A stretch of 33,790 bases of DNA from positions 13,921 through 47,710 of the forward strand of contig PLGM01000119.1 in the NCBI GenBank assembly GCA_003139795.1, in the 5' to 3' direction. This DNA comes from Acidobacteriaceae bacterium. GTDB lineage: Bacteria > Acidobacteriota > Terriglobia > Terriglobales > Acidobacteriaceae. The notes beneath the pieces were generated by a model. That model had not been told where the DNA came from, searched no databases, and worked only from the letters and a program-made list of their open reading frames with translations. The translations under genes were made by a program, and so were the position numbers. How positions within the stretch are numbered: position 1 is the stretch's first letter; each line of letters starts with the position of its first letter. Positions 11,029 to 18,616 of this stretch are shown one piece after another.

Positions 11029-11460
11029 ATGGCGGACGAGACAAATCAACTGCGGGTTCGGCTGGTCACTCCCGAGCGCACGCTCTTCGATCACGCGGCG
11101 GTAGCGGTGGAGCTGCCCGCGAAGAACGGGTACATGGAGACGCTCTATGGGGCCGCGCCGCTGATGGCCGAGTTGGGCGCCGGCGACGTAACGCTGCACG
11201 GCGGTCCCGATGGTCCGGAGAGCGTGACTCGCTACAACGTCAGTTGGGGCTTTGTCGAAGTGCTTCCCGACCGGGTGACCATCCTGGCCTCCGACGCGCT
11301 GAAGCCGGAGGAGATCGACGTGCCCCGCGCCCAGCAGCAACTGGACCGCGGCCACAAGATGTGGAACGAGGCCGGCGATAGCGAAGAGGCTTACACCGAG
11401 GCTCTCCACGTCATCGCCGAGGCCGAGGCCAAGCTGGCGACGGCGGCGGAGAAGCACTGA
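11029..11460 (+). CDS. atpC: F1Fo ATP synthase subunit epsilon
   Basis: The 143-residue product has the N-terminal beta-sandwich (LRVRLVTPERTLFDHAAVAVELPAKNGYM, then the PLMAEL segment) and a C-terminal two-helix part rich in Ala/Glu. Both domains are present, so the inhibitory helical hairpin is probably retained. Epsilon binds gamma and regulates ATP hydrolysis. It is the last gene of the operon and is followed 29 bases later by an intrinsic terminator. Its ribosome binding site lies in a small hairpin. Confidence 0.95.
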   Translation: MADETNQLRVRLVTPERTLFDHAAVAVELPAKNGYMETLYGAAPLMAELGAGDVTLHGGPDGPESVTRYNVSWGFVEVLPDRVTILASDALKPEEIDVPRAQQQLDRGHKMWNEAGDSEEAYTEALHVIAEAEAKLATAAEKH

Positions 11461-11489
11461 AACCTCTTCACCGATTGATGTTGCAATGG

Positions 11490-11521
11490 AAAGGCCCTGC
11501 TCTTGAGAGCGGGGTCTTTTT
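11490..11521 (+). terminator. Intrinsic terminator of the ATP synthase operon
   Basis: AAAGGCCCTGCTC (11490-11502), loop TTGA, GAGCGGGGTCTTT (11507-11519). This is a 13-pair stem with two G-T wobbles that merges into a T-rich tail at 11517-11521. Placed 29 bases after the atpC stop, it is a good rho-independent terminator. Confidence 0.85.
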
Positions 11522-11675
11522 GCATAGAAGCCAAAAAAAGGAAGCCCGGCATTTGCCGCCCGCCCCTGAATCCAGTCGCTAGCCAGTTGCAGGGGTCTAA
11601 AGTTCGATGTATCTTCGTGGGTGCGCAAGGGGAACGGGCGGGCGCGCTTTGGAACTGCGCGGAAGGGGATTCGCA

Positions 11676-12095
11676 ATGCAGTCTGTACGATCGGGTCGCC
11701 GGGTTGATTTTGTGCGATGGTATGTCATGCTGGCGCTTGTGGCCGTTGCCATTTATCCACAACGGGGCTTTGCAGCTAGAAAGGTGGTTACGGATGCGGA
11801 CAAGGGCGGCGATGTCCAGATGAAGGTTGGGGATGTGCTGGAAGTGCGGCTCAATTCGAATCCGTCGACGGGGTACATGTGGTACGTCCATCCCAAGTCG
11901 ACCACCTTGTTGAGGCTGAACGGGCAGACGCAGACCGAAGCCACGGAACCCGGCGTGGGCAGGCCCATCGTTCAGGTATTCACCTTTGAAGCGAAACGCC
12001 GGGGGGATGGAATTCTCCTGCTGCGCTACGTCCGCTCATGGGAAAAGCCGGCGCTTGGCGAAGAGCAATTCAACTTGCACGTCGTGATCGAGTAA
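11676..12095 (+). CDS. Exported chagasin-type peptidase inhibitor (I42 family)
   Basis: The 139-residue product has a hydrophobic N-terminal segment at about 15-33 (signal peptide or anchor) followed by a ~100-residue beta domain. The three inhibitory loops of the chagasin family are recognisable: NPSTGY at 62-67 (NPTTG loop), PGVGRP at 92-97 (in place of GxGG), and YVRSWEKP at 118-125 (RPW loop). Family members block papain-like cysteine peptidases. ATG 11676 is chosen because AAGGGGAT lies at proper distance; ATG 11727 would shorten the signal. It stands alone after the atp terminator. Confidence 0.82.
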   Translation: MQSVRSGRRVDFVRWYVMLALVAVAIYPQRGFAARKVVTDADKGGDVQMKVGDVLEVRLNSNPSTGYMWYVHPKSTTLLRLNGQTQTEATEPGVGRPIVQVFTFEAKRRGDGILLLRYVRSWEKPALGEEQFNLHVVIE

Positions 12096-12168
12096 GGCCG
12101 CGCTTGCCGGGAATGGATTGCGGGAAGGCTGCGAAAAACCGTACATAAAGGGCTGTAGATGCAGGTAG

Positions 12169-12213
12169 CCCACCTTCGCCGATTCGCAAAAGGCGCGAAT
12201 CGGCGAAGGTGGG
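12169..12213. repeat. Perfect 19-bp inverted repeat between convergent genes
   Basis: CCCACCTTCGCCGATTCGC at 12169-12187 and its exact reverse complement at 12195-12213, with a seven-base loop. It lies between the convergent inhibitor gene and the hydrolase gene and may act as a two-way terminator, although no T-run follows. The AGCCCACC...GGTGGGGC wording is reminiscent of dispersed acidobacterial repeats. A second palindromic patch follows at about 12229-12262. Confidence 0.8.
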
Positions 12214-12278
12214 GCGGGCGCGTTTGTGGAGCACCCGCTTCTTCGGGGCGCCCGCGTTCGCGGGAACAATTCAGCCGT

Positions 12279-13988
12279 TTACTGCTTCAGAATCCAGGCT
12301 GCGATCTTGTCCAGGGCGACGGGAGACATAGTCTCTTCAATCTGCGCGTACTCGGAGGGTGAGCCGGTTTTGGCCGTTTGGAAGAGATGGTTCAAGCCTG
12401 GCAGTTCGTCCACTTCGACGTGCTTGTTGCCGGACTCCTCGAGCGCCTTGCGGATGGCGGGCAGGTTCTGCGCGGGCGGGACTTGCAGGTCCTTTTCGCC
12501 GCTGAGGGCCAGTACGGGGCAGGTGAGCTTGCGCAACGCGGTGGCCGAATCGTAAGTGAGGAAGTAGCGGAACCACGGCGAGGTGAGAGCCTTGGTCTGC
12601 GCGGCGATCTGGGCATCGGGCACTCCCTCCGCCGCGAGCTTTATGCCCAACAGTTTATTGAGCGCCGCGGGGTCCTTTTCGGTTTCCACCAGGGCGAGCG
12701 TCTCGCGTTCCTTTTCAGCGTCCTCGGCGGCTTTCTCCTTGGTCTCTCCGCCGGCTTCGGCGATCAGGCGGGCTTGCTCGACGATGATCTGGTCTCCGGG
12801 CACGCCGGAGCCGGCCATCAGGACGATGAACGCGACATCAGGGTCGGCGACGGCGGCCAAGGGCGCAATGATTCCGCCTTCGCTGTGTCCGATGAGGCCG
12901 ATTTTGTGGGGATCGACTTCGGGGCGGGACTTGAGGAAGGCGACGCCCGCTTCAGCGTCCGCGGCAAAGTCGGCGGTGGTGGCCGTGGCGTAGTCTCCGG
13001 TGGATTTGCCGACGCCGCGCTTGTCGGCACGGAGCACGACGATTCCCTTGCGGGTGAGGTAGTCGGAGAGAACCAGGAACGGCTTGTGGCCCATGAGACT
13101 TTCATCGCGGTCGTGCGGGCCGGAGCCAACGATCAGCAGAACCGCGGGAAACGGGCCTTTGCCGGGCGGAACGGTGAGCGTGGCCGCAAGCGTGTTCGCG
13201 GCCTTGTTGGTGTAAGTGATGTCCTCTTCACGATAGGGGTAGGGCTTGACCGGATTCTGGGGGCGGCGCAGCTCCAGTTCGGATTGGTCCTTGATGCGCT
13301 TGAGCGTGAGCGGCAGGGGCGAGCCCATTTGAGTAAATGTGCCCTCGATGGAACCGAGGTCCGCGGCGATCTTGCCTTCAAACACGGCGCCGAGCGCCTT
13401 GAGGTCGATGGTGAGCGAACTGCCGCTGCGTGTTACGGAGGTGGCGGGAAGCCACGCCGGGCTCTGGTCGGGGCTTTGCAACTGGGCGGTGAGGCCGTCC
13501 TGGGTGTTGACGATTTTGAAGACGATGCGCAGCTTGATGGCGCCGGTGTCCAGGCTGCCCAGCCAGGTGCCGTCGATGTCAGAGGGCGCGTCGGGTTTGG
13601 GCGCGGCCTGCGCTGGGGCGCCGCGCTTGAAGTTGAGTTCGAGCGGCTGGTCCTGCGTCCATGTGCCGGTAATCTCCGTAGCATCCTTGTTCATCGTGCC
13701 TTCGTAGACTCCGTTGTATGCGTTGATGGTGAGTGTCAATTTGGAATCCTTGAAGGAGACGGCGTTTGCCTGGGTGCCCATTTGGCCTTGGTCGGGGTTG
13801 TCCACGGTGGCGAAGAGGGCTCCGTCTTTCGCGGCGGCGATGTGCATGGCAATGTGGAGCTGGCGGCCTTCGACGGTGAGCACACCTTGCCAGTCGCCGG
13901 CGATTAGCGCTTGTGCCCGGCAGAGCGGCGCGAGTGTTGCGGCGATGAGGGCCATGAGTGCGAGTTTGATGACGATGTTCTGTTTCAT
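12279..13988 (-). CDS. Exported alpha/beta hydrolase with duplicated N-terminal beta domain
   Basis: The 569-residue product starts at ATG 13988, preceded by AGGAGCAAC. A signal peptide spans 1-26 (ending CRAQA). Two similar ~95-residue segments follow, about 29-122 and 138-231; each opens with G(D/T)W.G.L and ends with an LELNFKRG or LPLTLKRI strand. The C-terminal alpha/beta-hydrolase domain has GHSEGG at 367-372 (Ser369 nucleophile), a GEKDLQVPP acid region and His in GLNHLFQ. It resembles the S9-like hydrolases common in soil bacteria, with a lid of Lys/Glu-rich helices at about 415-470. The substrate is unknown. Its 3' end converges with the inhibitor gene. Confidence 0.85.
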   Translation of the reverse strand: MKQNIVIKLALMALIAATLAPLCRAQALIAGDWQGVLTVEGRQLHIAMHIAAAKDGALFATVDNPDQGQMGTQANAVSFKDSKLTLTINAYNGVYEGTMNKDATEITGTWTQDQPLELNFKRGAPAQAAPKPDAPSDIDGTWLGSLDTGAIKLRIVFKIVNTQDGLTAQLQSPDQSPAWLPATSVTRSGSSLTIDLKALGAVFEGKIAADLGSIEGTFTQMGSPLPLTLKRIKDQSELELRRPQNPVKPYPYREEDITYTNKAANTLAATLTVPPGKGPFPAVLLIVGSGPHDRDESLMGHKPFLVLSDYLTRKGIVVLRADKRGVGKSTGDYATATTADFAADAEAGVAFLKSRPEVDPHKIGLIGHSEGGIIAPLAAVADPDVAFIVLMAGSGVPGDQIIVEQARLIAEAGGETKEKAAEDAEKERETLALVETEKDPAALNKLLGIKLAAEGVPDAQIAAQTKALTSPWFRYFLTYDSATALRKLTCPVLALSGEKDLQVPPAQNLPAIRKALEESGNKHVEVDELPGLNHLFQTAKTGSPSEYAQIEETMSPVALDKIAAWILKQ

Positions 13989-14057
13989 GTTGCTCCTGAC
14001 TTGCATGAAGGACATTCGATGCACTTCGGTTTGTTCTCGAGTCGTAGACGGCGTGTC

Positions 14058-15962
14058 TTAACTCCAGGTGCGGATGCCGATAACTCCCCAATAAGCAAGG
14101 TACACAGTGGCGATCAGCAGCGCCGAAGTTACTGCAATCGAGAACCAGCGGACGAAGCGGCGTATCTCCTGTTTTCGCGCCAGCCACAATGCGACGGCGG
14201 CGGCCAAAGAAGCCACGGCAAAGAACAATGTGGTGACGGTGAGGCCAAATGAGTAAATGGTCAGGTTCCCCAGACGTGCAATTGCGTCGTTGCCAGACAG
14301 GATGACGAGGCCAACAAATGCGAGCAGGCTCAGCACGGCGATTAACGGCCACAGGCGGATGGCACGCTCGGCCGGGCGGCGGCGCCTTTTGATGAGGCCG
14401 CCGAACATCCAGAACGGCGCATACAGGAGGATCGAAACGGACGCCAGCGCGAACCAGGCAACAAGAACGATTTCAGCGATGGCAAACCAGGTGGGAATGT
14501 GCTTCAGCGTTCCGCCGATGAAGACAAATCGCCCCTCGGCATTGGGTGTGAGCAGCATAGCGGTCGCAATCGGCTCGGGATGATCCTTCTTGGGAAGGTA
14601 GCGGAACTGCTCGCCGCTGACGGGGACGAAGGGCTGGTCGATCTGGTTGAGGCTGGAGAGCAGCAGGTTTCCGCCGCCGAAGCGAACGCGCTGCAAGCCC
14701 AAGAGACGCTCGAGAAAATGGGCAAATTCGCTGCGCGGCGAGGCGGGCTCGTACCAGCCGGCATACTCCCGCGCATTGGCGGGCAGTTGGGCAGCGGCGG
14801 GCACGGGTTGCCTTTGCAGCGAGCGGGTCACGTAGGCGCGGATGGCGTCGCCGATCTTGCCGAAGGCATCGCCATTGCCGGCGTTGATGCTATAGAAGTA
14901 ACCCACGCCGCACTCGGGCATATATGACATATCGGTCAGTCCGCCGTCCATGCCGCCGTTGTGGCCGTGGTATACGAAGCCATCGTGGATGGATGTGTAA
15001 TTACTCAAACCGTATCCGGCTTTCAGTCCCTCCTGCGCCGCCCAGGTGCGGGTCGGGGTCTCGATGCGATCGATGTCGGCCGCGGGCACGACCTGCGTGC
15101 CGCCCACCGCGCCGCGATTGAGATAAAACTGGACATACGCCGCCATGTCTTTGGCGCTGGCGTTGATGGCGCCGGCGGGACGTTCGATGATGTTCCAGTA
15201 AAAATAGGGAGTTTTGCCGTCGGGGTGATAGAGGGTGGTCAACCGCGGCGAGGGCTGCTCGAAATAGGTGGCCGTCTTCATGCCGATGGGCAGGAAGAAG
15301 TTCTGCGTGACGTAATCTTCGAAGCGCTGGCCGGTGATCTTTTCAACGATATAGGCGGCCACCGAGGGTCCCGAGTTGCAATAGGACATGCGCGTTCCCG
15401 GCCGCCAGCGGGAGATGCGCGAATGTTTGTAATAATCGAGGCCTTGGCGCAGAGTCATGCCCTTGGCGTCCTTGACGTACTCGCGCAGGTGCATGTCATC
15501 CCAGCCGGTGGTGTGCTCCAGCAGGTCTACCACGCGCACCGGGTCAGTGGCTTCCCAGCGATTCTCAAACCAGATTTCGGACACGAGTTTGCGCACCGGG
15601 TCAAGAAGCGAAAGCTTGCCCTCATCGACCAGCTTGAGGATGGAGAGCGAGGCGAAGGCCTTGGAGGTGGAGCCGATGCGGAACAGGGTTTCGTCCGTGG
15701 TGGCGTGATTGGCAGCTACATCGGATTTGCCGAGGCCCGCGACCCATTCGGGGCCGTCGCGGTGGACGATGGCGACGGACATGCCCGGCGTGTGCGAGTC
15801 GGCGAGGATTTTCTCCAGTTGCTGGCGAAGCTCCGGGATGGACTGCGCGGGCTTGGGCGTTTCATCTTTCTTATTCTGAGAAAAGCCGGCAGCAGCCGTA
15901 AGCAAGAACACGAGCATAAGAATGACGGATTTGAGACCCTGGCAAAGCACTCTCTTCTTCAT
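14058..15962 (-). CDS. Serine beta-lactamase-fold hydrolase with C-terminal membrane helices
   Basis: The 634-residue product starts at ATG 15962, preceded by AGGGGAT. A signal peptide or anchor lies at about 10-28. The class C/PBP4*-type domain holds the SxxK motif S98-T-S-K101, the YxN motif Y194-C-N196 and an HGHNGG box at 332-337 in the place of KTG. After a beta-rich linker (~405-475) come several hydrophobic segments from about 490 to the end, with an Arg-rich loop KRRRRPAERAIR. Proteins of this build are usually esterases or peptidases, not antibiotic-resistance enzymes. It lies 69 bases upstream of the alpha/beta hydrolase on the same strand, so they may be co-transcribed. Confidence 0.87.
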   Translation of the reverse strand: MKKRVLCQGLKSVILMLVFLLTAAAGFSQNKKDETPKPAQSIPELRQQLEKILADSHTPGMSVAIVHRDGPEWVAGLGKSDVAANHATTDETLFRIGSTSKAFASLSILKLVDEGKLSLLDPVRKLVSEIWFENRWEATDPVRVVDLLEHTTGWDDMHLREYVKDAKGMTLRQGLDYYKHSRISRWRPGTRMSYCNSGPSVAAYIVEKITGQRFEDYVTQNFFLPIGMKTATYFEQPSPRLTTLYHPDGKTPYFYWNIIERPAGAINASAKDMAAYVQFYLNRGAVGGTQVVPAADIDRIETPTRTWAAQEGLKAGYGLSNYTSIHDGFVYHGHNGGMDGGLTDMSYMPECGVGYFYSINAGNGDAFGKIGDAIRAYVTRSLQRQPVPAAAQLPANAREYAGWYEPASPRSEFAHFLERLLGLQRVRFGGGNLLLSSLNQIDQPFVPVSGEQFRYLPKKDHPEPIATAMLLTPNAEGRFVFIGGTLKHIPTWFAIAEIVLVAWFALASVSILLYAPFWMFGGLIKRRRRPAERAIRLWPLIAVLSLLAFVGLVILSGNDAIARLGNLTIYSFGLTVTTLFFAVASLAAAVALWLARKQEIRRFVRWFSIAVTSALLIATVYLAYWGVIGIRTWS

Positions 15963-16025
15963 TCGCGATCCCCTAAAATGGCAGTTATCTTTCGCACGCG
16001 ATGGTAACACCTTCGCGGCGCCTCA

Positions 16026-16700
16026 TCACTCTCCTTTCCCGTTTGCAAGACCGTCTTCGAGTTCTCCGCGGCGTTCGAGCTGCTTGTAATAGACAAGGGA
16101 ATAGAGCACGGGAGCGAGGGCCGCCGCCAGCAGTGCGTATATTGGCCAGCTTATCAGGCCGAAAATCACGAGTACCAGCCCCACGAGGCCGCCGGCAACA
16201 AGCGTCTTGCCGGCAAAGCGGTGCGTAGCGTTCCAGACGCGCTCATTGGCAAGGGTCCACGGGGTCCTGACTCCGATATAGAAATTGCGGCGCACCTTGC
16301 CCATCAGGTTGCCGAGCAGGGCAATGAGCAGGCAGGCTCCGCCGATGATTGCGCGGCCCTCATCGATGGGGTGCCCAAAGGCCGACCAAAGCATCACCGC
16401 GCATAAATATGCGGACAGCGAGAACAGCATGAGCATGACCTGACGATAGGTGGACCGAAAAGCGTCGACCTGGAAGTTCCTTGGCGAGAGCCACGGCAGG
16501 AGCCAGGTGAGCATCATCATGGCGGCCATGGAGCCGGGGCCGATCAAAAAGATCTCCCACCTGGGGCCGTAACCGTCGGGCCGGCCGTGAAGGTTCCAAT
16601 GGATGGGTATGGTTTCAGGAAGGTGAGGCCAGGCAATCACGGTCGCCGCCAGGGCCGCAGCCGTCAGCAGGATTTCAAGCAGAAAAATTTTGCGCGTCAT
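16026..16700 (-). CDS. SdpI/DUF1648-type membrane protein
   Basis: The 224-residue product has about six hydrophobic segments. The N-terminal part carries the DUF1648 signature ATVIAWPHLPETIPIHWN plus GRPDGYG; the C-terminal part carries the SdpI signature GNLMGKVRRNFYIGVRTPWTL with ERVWNATHRFAGK. In Bacillus, SdpI is the immunity protein to the SdpC toxin and also sequesters the repressor SdpR at the membrane. No SdpC-like toxin gene is present here, so a signalling or envelope-stress role is as likely as immunity. The start overlaps the stop of the upstream ArsR-type gene by four bases, so the two are translationally coupled. Confidence 0.9.
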   Translation of the reverse strand: MTRKIFLLEILLTAAALAATVIAWPHLPETIPIHWNLHGRPDGYGPRWEIFLIGPGSMAAMMMLTWLLPWLSPRNFQVDAFRSTYRQVMLMLFSLSAYLCAVMLWSAFGHPIDEGRAIIGGACLLIALLGNLMGKVRRNFYIGVRTPWTLANERVWNATHRFAGKTLVAGGLVGLVLVIFGLISWPIYALLAAALAPVLYSLVYYKQLERRGELEDGLANGKGE

Positions 16701-16987
16701 CGTTTTTTCGCTCCCTTCTTGTTGCCGTCGCCGATCAGGTCCATGGCCCAGGCCATCAGGTCCTGGACCACGGTGGTGTTGAGCGCGTACCAGATCTGCT
16801 GGCCTTCGCGGCGGCTGGTGACCAGGTCTGCTTCCTTCAACACGGTGAAATGGTGGGACATGGACGGCTTGGTCATATCGAACTTCTCCGCCAATGCCCC
16901 GGCGGTCATCTCGCCCCGGCGAAGCAGGGCGAGGATCTCGCGTCGGGTGGGATCGGCGAGGGCTTTGAAGGCTTCGTTGCTGCTCAT
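16697..16987 (-). CDS. ArsR-family transcriptional repressor, SdpR-like
   Basis: The 96-residue winged-helix protein has FKALADPTRREILALLRRGE at the start, recognition helix MTKPSMSHHFTVLKEADLV, and the wing SRREGQQIWYALN. It has no metal-binding Cys pair (ELCVCDL-type motif), which fits the SdpR/autorepressor branch rather than the metal-sensing branch. It is the first gene of a two-gene operon with the SdpI-like gene. Its promoter and two operator-like palindromes are readable immediately upstream, indicating autorepression that membrane sequestration by the SdpI-like partner could relieve. That last point is inferred from the Bacillus system. Confidence 0.9.
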   Translation of the reverse strand: MSSNEAFKALADPTRREILALLRRGEMTAGALAEKFDMTKPSMSHHFTVLKEADLVTSRREGQQIWYALNTTVVQDLMAWAMDLIGDGNKKGAKKR

Positions 16988-16994
16988 GATGGTC

Positions 16995-17026
16995 TTAGAT
17001 CGCTTTCTAATTAGATTACTGTCTAA
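16995..17026 (-). promoter_or_regulatory. Tandem operator palindromes TTAGA-N6-TCTAA
   Basis: Two adjacent inverted repeats of identical layout: TTAGA (16995-16999) with TCTAA (17006-17010), and TTAGA (17011-17015) with TCTAA (17022-17026). They abut with no gap and are in 16-base register, placing them about one and a half helical turns apart. They start eight bases upstream of the repressor start codon and reach into the -10 box. ArsR-family dimers bind such palindromes. Confidence 0.8.
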
Positions 17027-17054
17027 ATATAATCATCGGACAAATTTTTGTCAA
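17026..17054 (-). promoter_or_regulatory. Sigma70-type promoter of the SdpR/SdpI-like operon
   Basis: On the minus strand, -35 TTGACA at 17054-17049 and -10 TATATT at 17031-17026 with an exact 17-base spacer. Transcription would start about 17019, inside the distal operator palindrome, so repressor binding would block polymerase. Confidence 0.8.
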
Positions 17055-17290
17055 GAGGGAAAGACGGGGCCGGTTTGGGCGGGCGAGCGGCTCAATGGGC
17101 GCCGGATGGCCGGCCTGCAATTGGGCCGAAGGTTCAGAGTGTTGCTTCGTCCTGCTCCCTGTGGGGGTCCCCTGCATTGACCGAGGAAATGCGGGCCGTC
17201 GGGAAGGCGGGCGGATAAGGATGGGCATGGAGGGTTGCGGCGTGTGCCCTGTGCAACACTGGCTGGAGGGGCTTACAATTCGGAATTGAA

Positions 17291-17599
17291 ATGGCTAAAG
17301 CGAAGGAACGGATTTTCGAGGTTGCGTGCCCGGATTGCGGGGCAATGCTGAGGATTGACGGGGCGACGGGTCTGGTGGTGAGCCATACGCCGGCGCCGCG
17401 CAAGCGGATGTTCGAGGACCTGGAGACGGCGGCCAAGGCCATGCGCGAGCAGGATGAGCGCAAGGAGTCGATCTTCCGGCAGAGTGTGGACGCGGAGCGG
17501 AACAAGGCGGATCTGCTGGAAAAGAAGTTTGCCGATGCGCTGCGCAAGGCCAAGGACGCTCCCGAGGGCAAGCCGTTGCGGGATTTCGACCTGGACTGA
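17291..17599 (+). CDS. Small protein with one CxxC knuckle and a coiled coil, function unknown
   Basis: The 102-residue product opens with VACPDCGAMLRIDGATG, a single CxxC knuckle (C13, C16) on a short beta hairpin like half a zinc ribbon. A charged helix of about 60 residues follows (EDLETAAKAMREQDERKESI...NKADLLEKKFADALRKAKD) that should form a coiled coil. Two chains could share one zinc through their paired knuckles; this is inference. I do not recognise a named family. A short GGAATTGAA precedes the ATG. Codon use matches the neighbouring core genes. Confidence 0.7.
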   Translation: MAKAKERIFEVACPDCGAMLRIDGATGLVVSHTPAPRKRMFEDLETAAKAMREQDERKESIFRQSVDAERNKADLLEKKFADALRKAKDAPEGKPLRDFDLD

Positions 17600-17761
17600 A
17601 GGGCATTCCTTCCGGGTCGAAAGCACGGACCTGCCGGGTGAGAATCTCAGCAGGCAACACGTGTTCTTTCTTAAACTTCCCACGGGCCGCCTGTTGGGTC
17701 ATAATGAATGGACCGTTGCCTTGACCCCGGCGTTGCGGCGCGGGACGAAAAAGGAGAGACC

Positions 17762-18097
17762 ATGGTGGTTGTACCGCTTCTTCAACCGGAAAACGAATCG
17801 AAGGCCGAGCGGCGTACCTGCGGGGCTGAATGCACGAATTGGGCTCGGATTGCGGCGGGCGGAAGTCTGCTGGTAGGGGGGGTGCTGCTGCTGACGGGCC
17901 GGCATCGCGCTGGTCTGGCCGTGGCTGCCACCGGCACGACGCTGGCGCTGCTCGACCAGCAGGAGGTGCTGCGCGCGTGGTGGGATGCTCTGCCGATCTA
18001 TATCGAAGACGCGCTGCATTTGCTCGACCGGGTGCAAGCGTCCGTGGAGGAGGTTTCCGCGCAGAGCGAAAGGCTGCATCGGGCTCTGTCGAGGTAG
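17762..18097 (+). CDS. Small membrane-associated protein, function unknown
   Basis: The 111-residue product starts at ATG 17762, preceded by AAAGGAGAGACC, the best ribosome binding site nearby. A hydrophobic hairpin at about 30-63 (ARIAAGGSLLVGGVLLLTG, then AGLAVAATGTTLALL) is followed by an amphipathic helix with IEDALHLLDRVQASVEEVSAQSERL. It resembles short hairpin membrane proteins with a cytoplasmic coiled tail. No family is recognised. It follows the CxxC protein by 162 bases and may be separate from it. Confidence 0.65.
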   Translation: MVVVPLLQPENESKAERRTCGAECTNWARIAAGGSLLVGGVLLLTGRHRAGLAVAATGTTLALLDQQEVLRAWWDALPIYIEDALHLLDRVQASVEEVSAQSERLHRALSR

Positions 18098-18176
18098 GCG
18101 CTTAAGGAGTCTCCGATCAGGCTGCCGAAGGAAATGTTTGGTGGGTAGGAAGCATTCCCTCGGGGGCTAAAACCGC

Positions 18177-18244
18177 GCCCTTTCAGAGCAATGAGTTTTT
18201 CCGCGGCCTGTAAAACCGCGACCTGCCAGCCGCGCCCTTTCAAA
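18177..18244 (+). repeat. Dispersed repeat, copies 2 and 3
   Basis: 18177-18202 and 18222-18244 match 531-556 and 519-541 respectively. Between them is CGCGGCCTGTAAAACCGCGA; an AAAACCGCG(C/A)CC phrase also occurs at 18170-18179, so the element is itself internally repeated. It fills most of the gap between the small membrane protein gene and the convergent SufT-like gene. Confidence 0.7.
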
Positions 18245-18286
18245 ACGGTCCCTTTGCGGCATCCGTCCGACTTGTTCAGCGCTTCC

Positions 18287-18613
18287 TTAAATCCCCAGTT
18301 GTTTTCGGCCGGCCTGGCTGATGCGATGGGGGGACCACTTGGGCTCCCAGACCAGTTCGACCTCGACTTTGCTTATATCGGGGATGCCGGCGAGGCGGTT
18401 GTTTACCTGCTCGCAGATGAGGCCGCCGGCAGGGCACTGGGGGGTGGTCAGGGTCATGGTCACTTTAACCCACTGGCGCGGCCAGGCCGGTGTGGAGTCC
18501 GGGTCGGGGCCGGTCGAGACCGCGTAAATCAAGCCCAAATCCACGAGGTTCAGCTTCACTTCCGGGTCGAAGCAGTCGCGCAGCGCTGAGAGGATTTCGG
18601 CTTCGGAGAGCAT
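18287..18613 (-). CDS. DUF59/MIP18-like Fe-S cluster assembly factor (SufT-like)
   Basis: The 108-residue product has the complete DUF59 pattern: LRDCFDPEVKLNLVDLGLIY, MTLTTPQCPAGGLI with the conserved Cys60, and V.VELVWEPKWSPHRIS. Family members (SufT, PaaD, MIP18/CIA2) help mature Fe-S proteins. It starts three bases after the stop of the polyprenyl synthase gene, as last member of a four-gene operon. The isoprenoid MEP pathway depends on the Fe-S enzymes IspG and IspH, which might explain the pairing; that link is inferred. Confidence 0.88.
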   Translation of the reverse strand: MLSEAEILSALRDCFDPEVKLNLVDLGLIYAVSTGPDPDSTPAWPRQWVKVTMTLTTPQCPAGGLICEQVNNRLAGIPDISKVEVELVWEPKWSPHRISQAGRKQLGI

Positions 18614-18616
18614 TTG

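Noticed and set aside
11503-11675. Coding start of the I42 inhibitor at 11607
   Set aside because: The extra 23 residues are Arg/Gly-rich and precede the signal peptide; ATG 11676 has a Shine-Dalgarno site at proper distance.
12378-13907. Plus-strand 509-codon open frame opposite the alpha/beta hydrolase
   Set aside because: It is a Gly/Val/Asp-rich antisense shadow of a protein with clear signal peptide and catalytic motifs; no family resemblance.
14058-15962. Antibiotic-resistance beta-lactamase
   Set aside because: The protein has the PBP-like SxxK and YxN motifs but HGHNGG instead of KTG plus C-terminal membrane helices; this build is typical of esterase or peptidase relatives.
16026-16987. 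Bacteriocin immunity locus
   Set aside because: The SdpI-like protein and repressor are present but no toxin or export gene is in reach, so immunity is not claimed.
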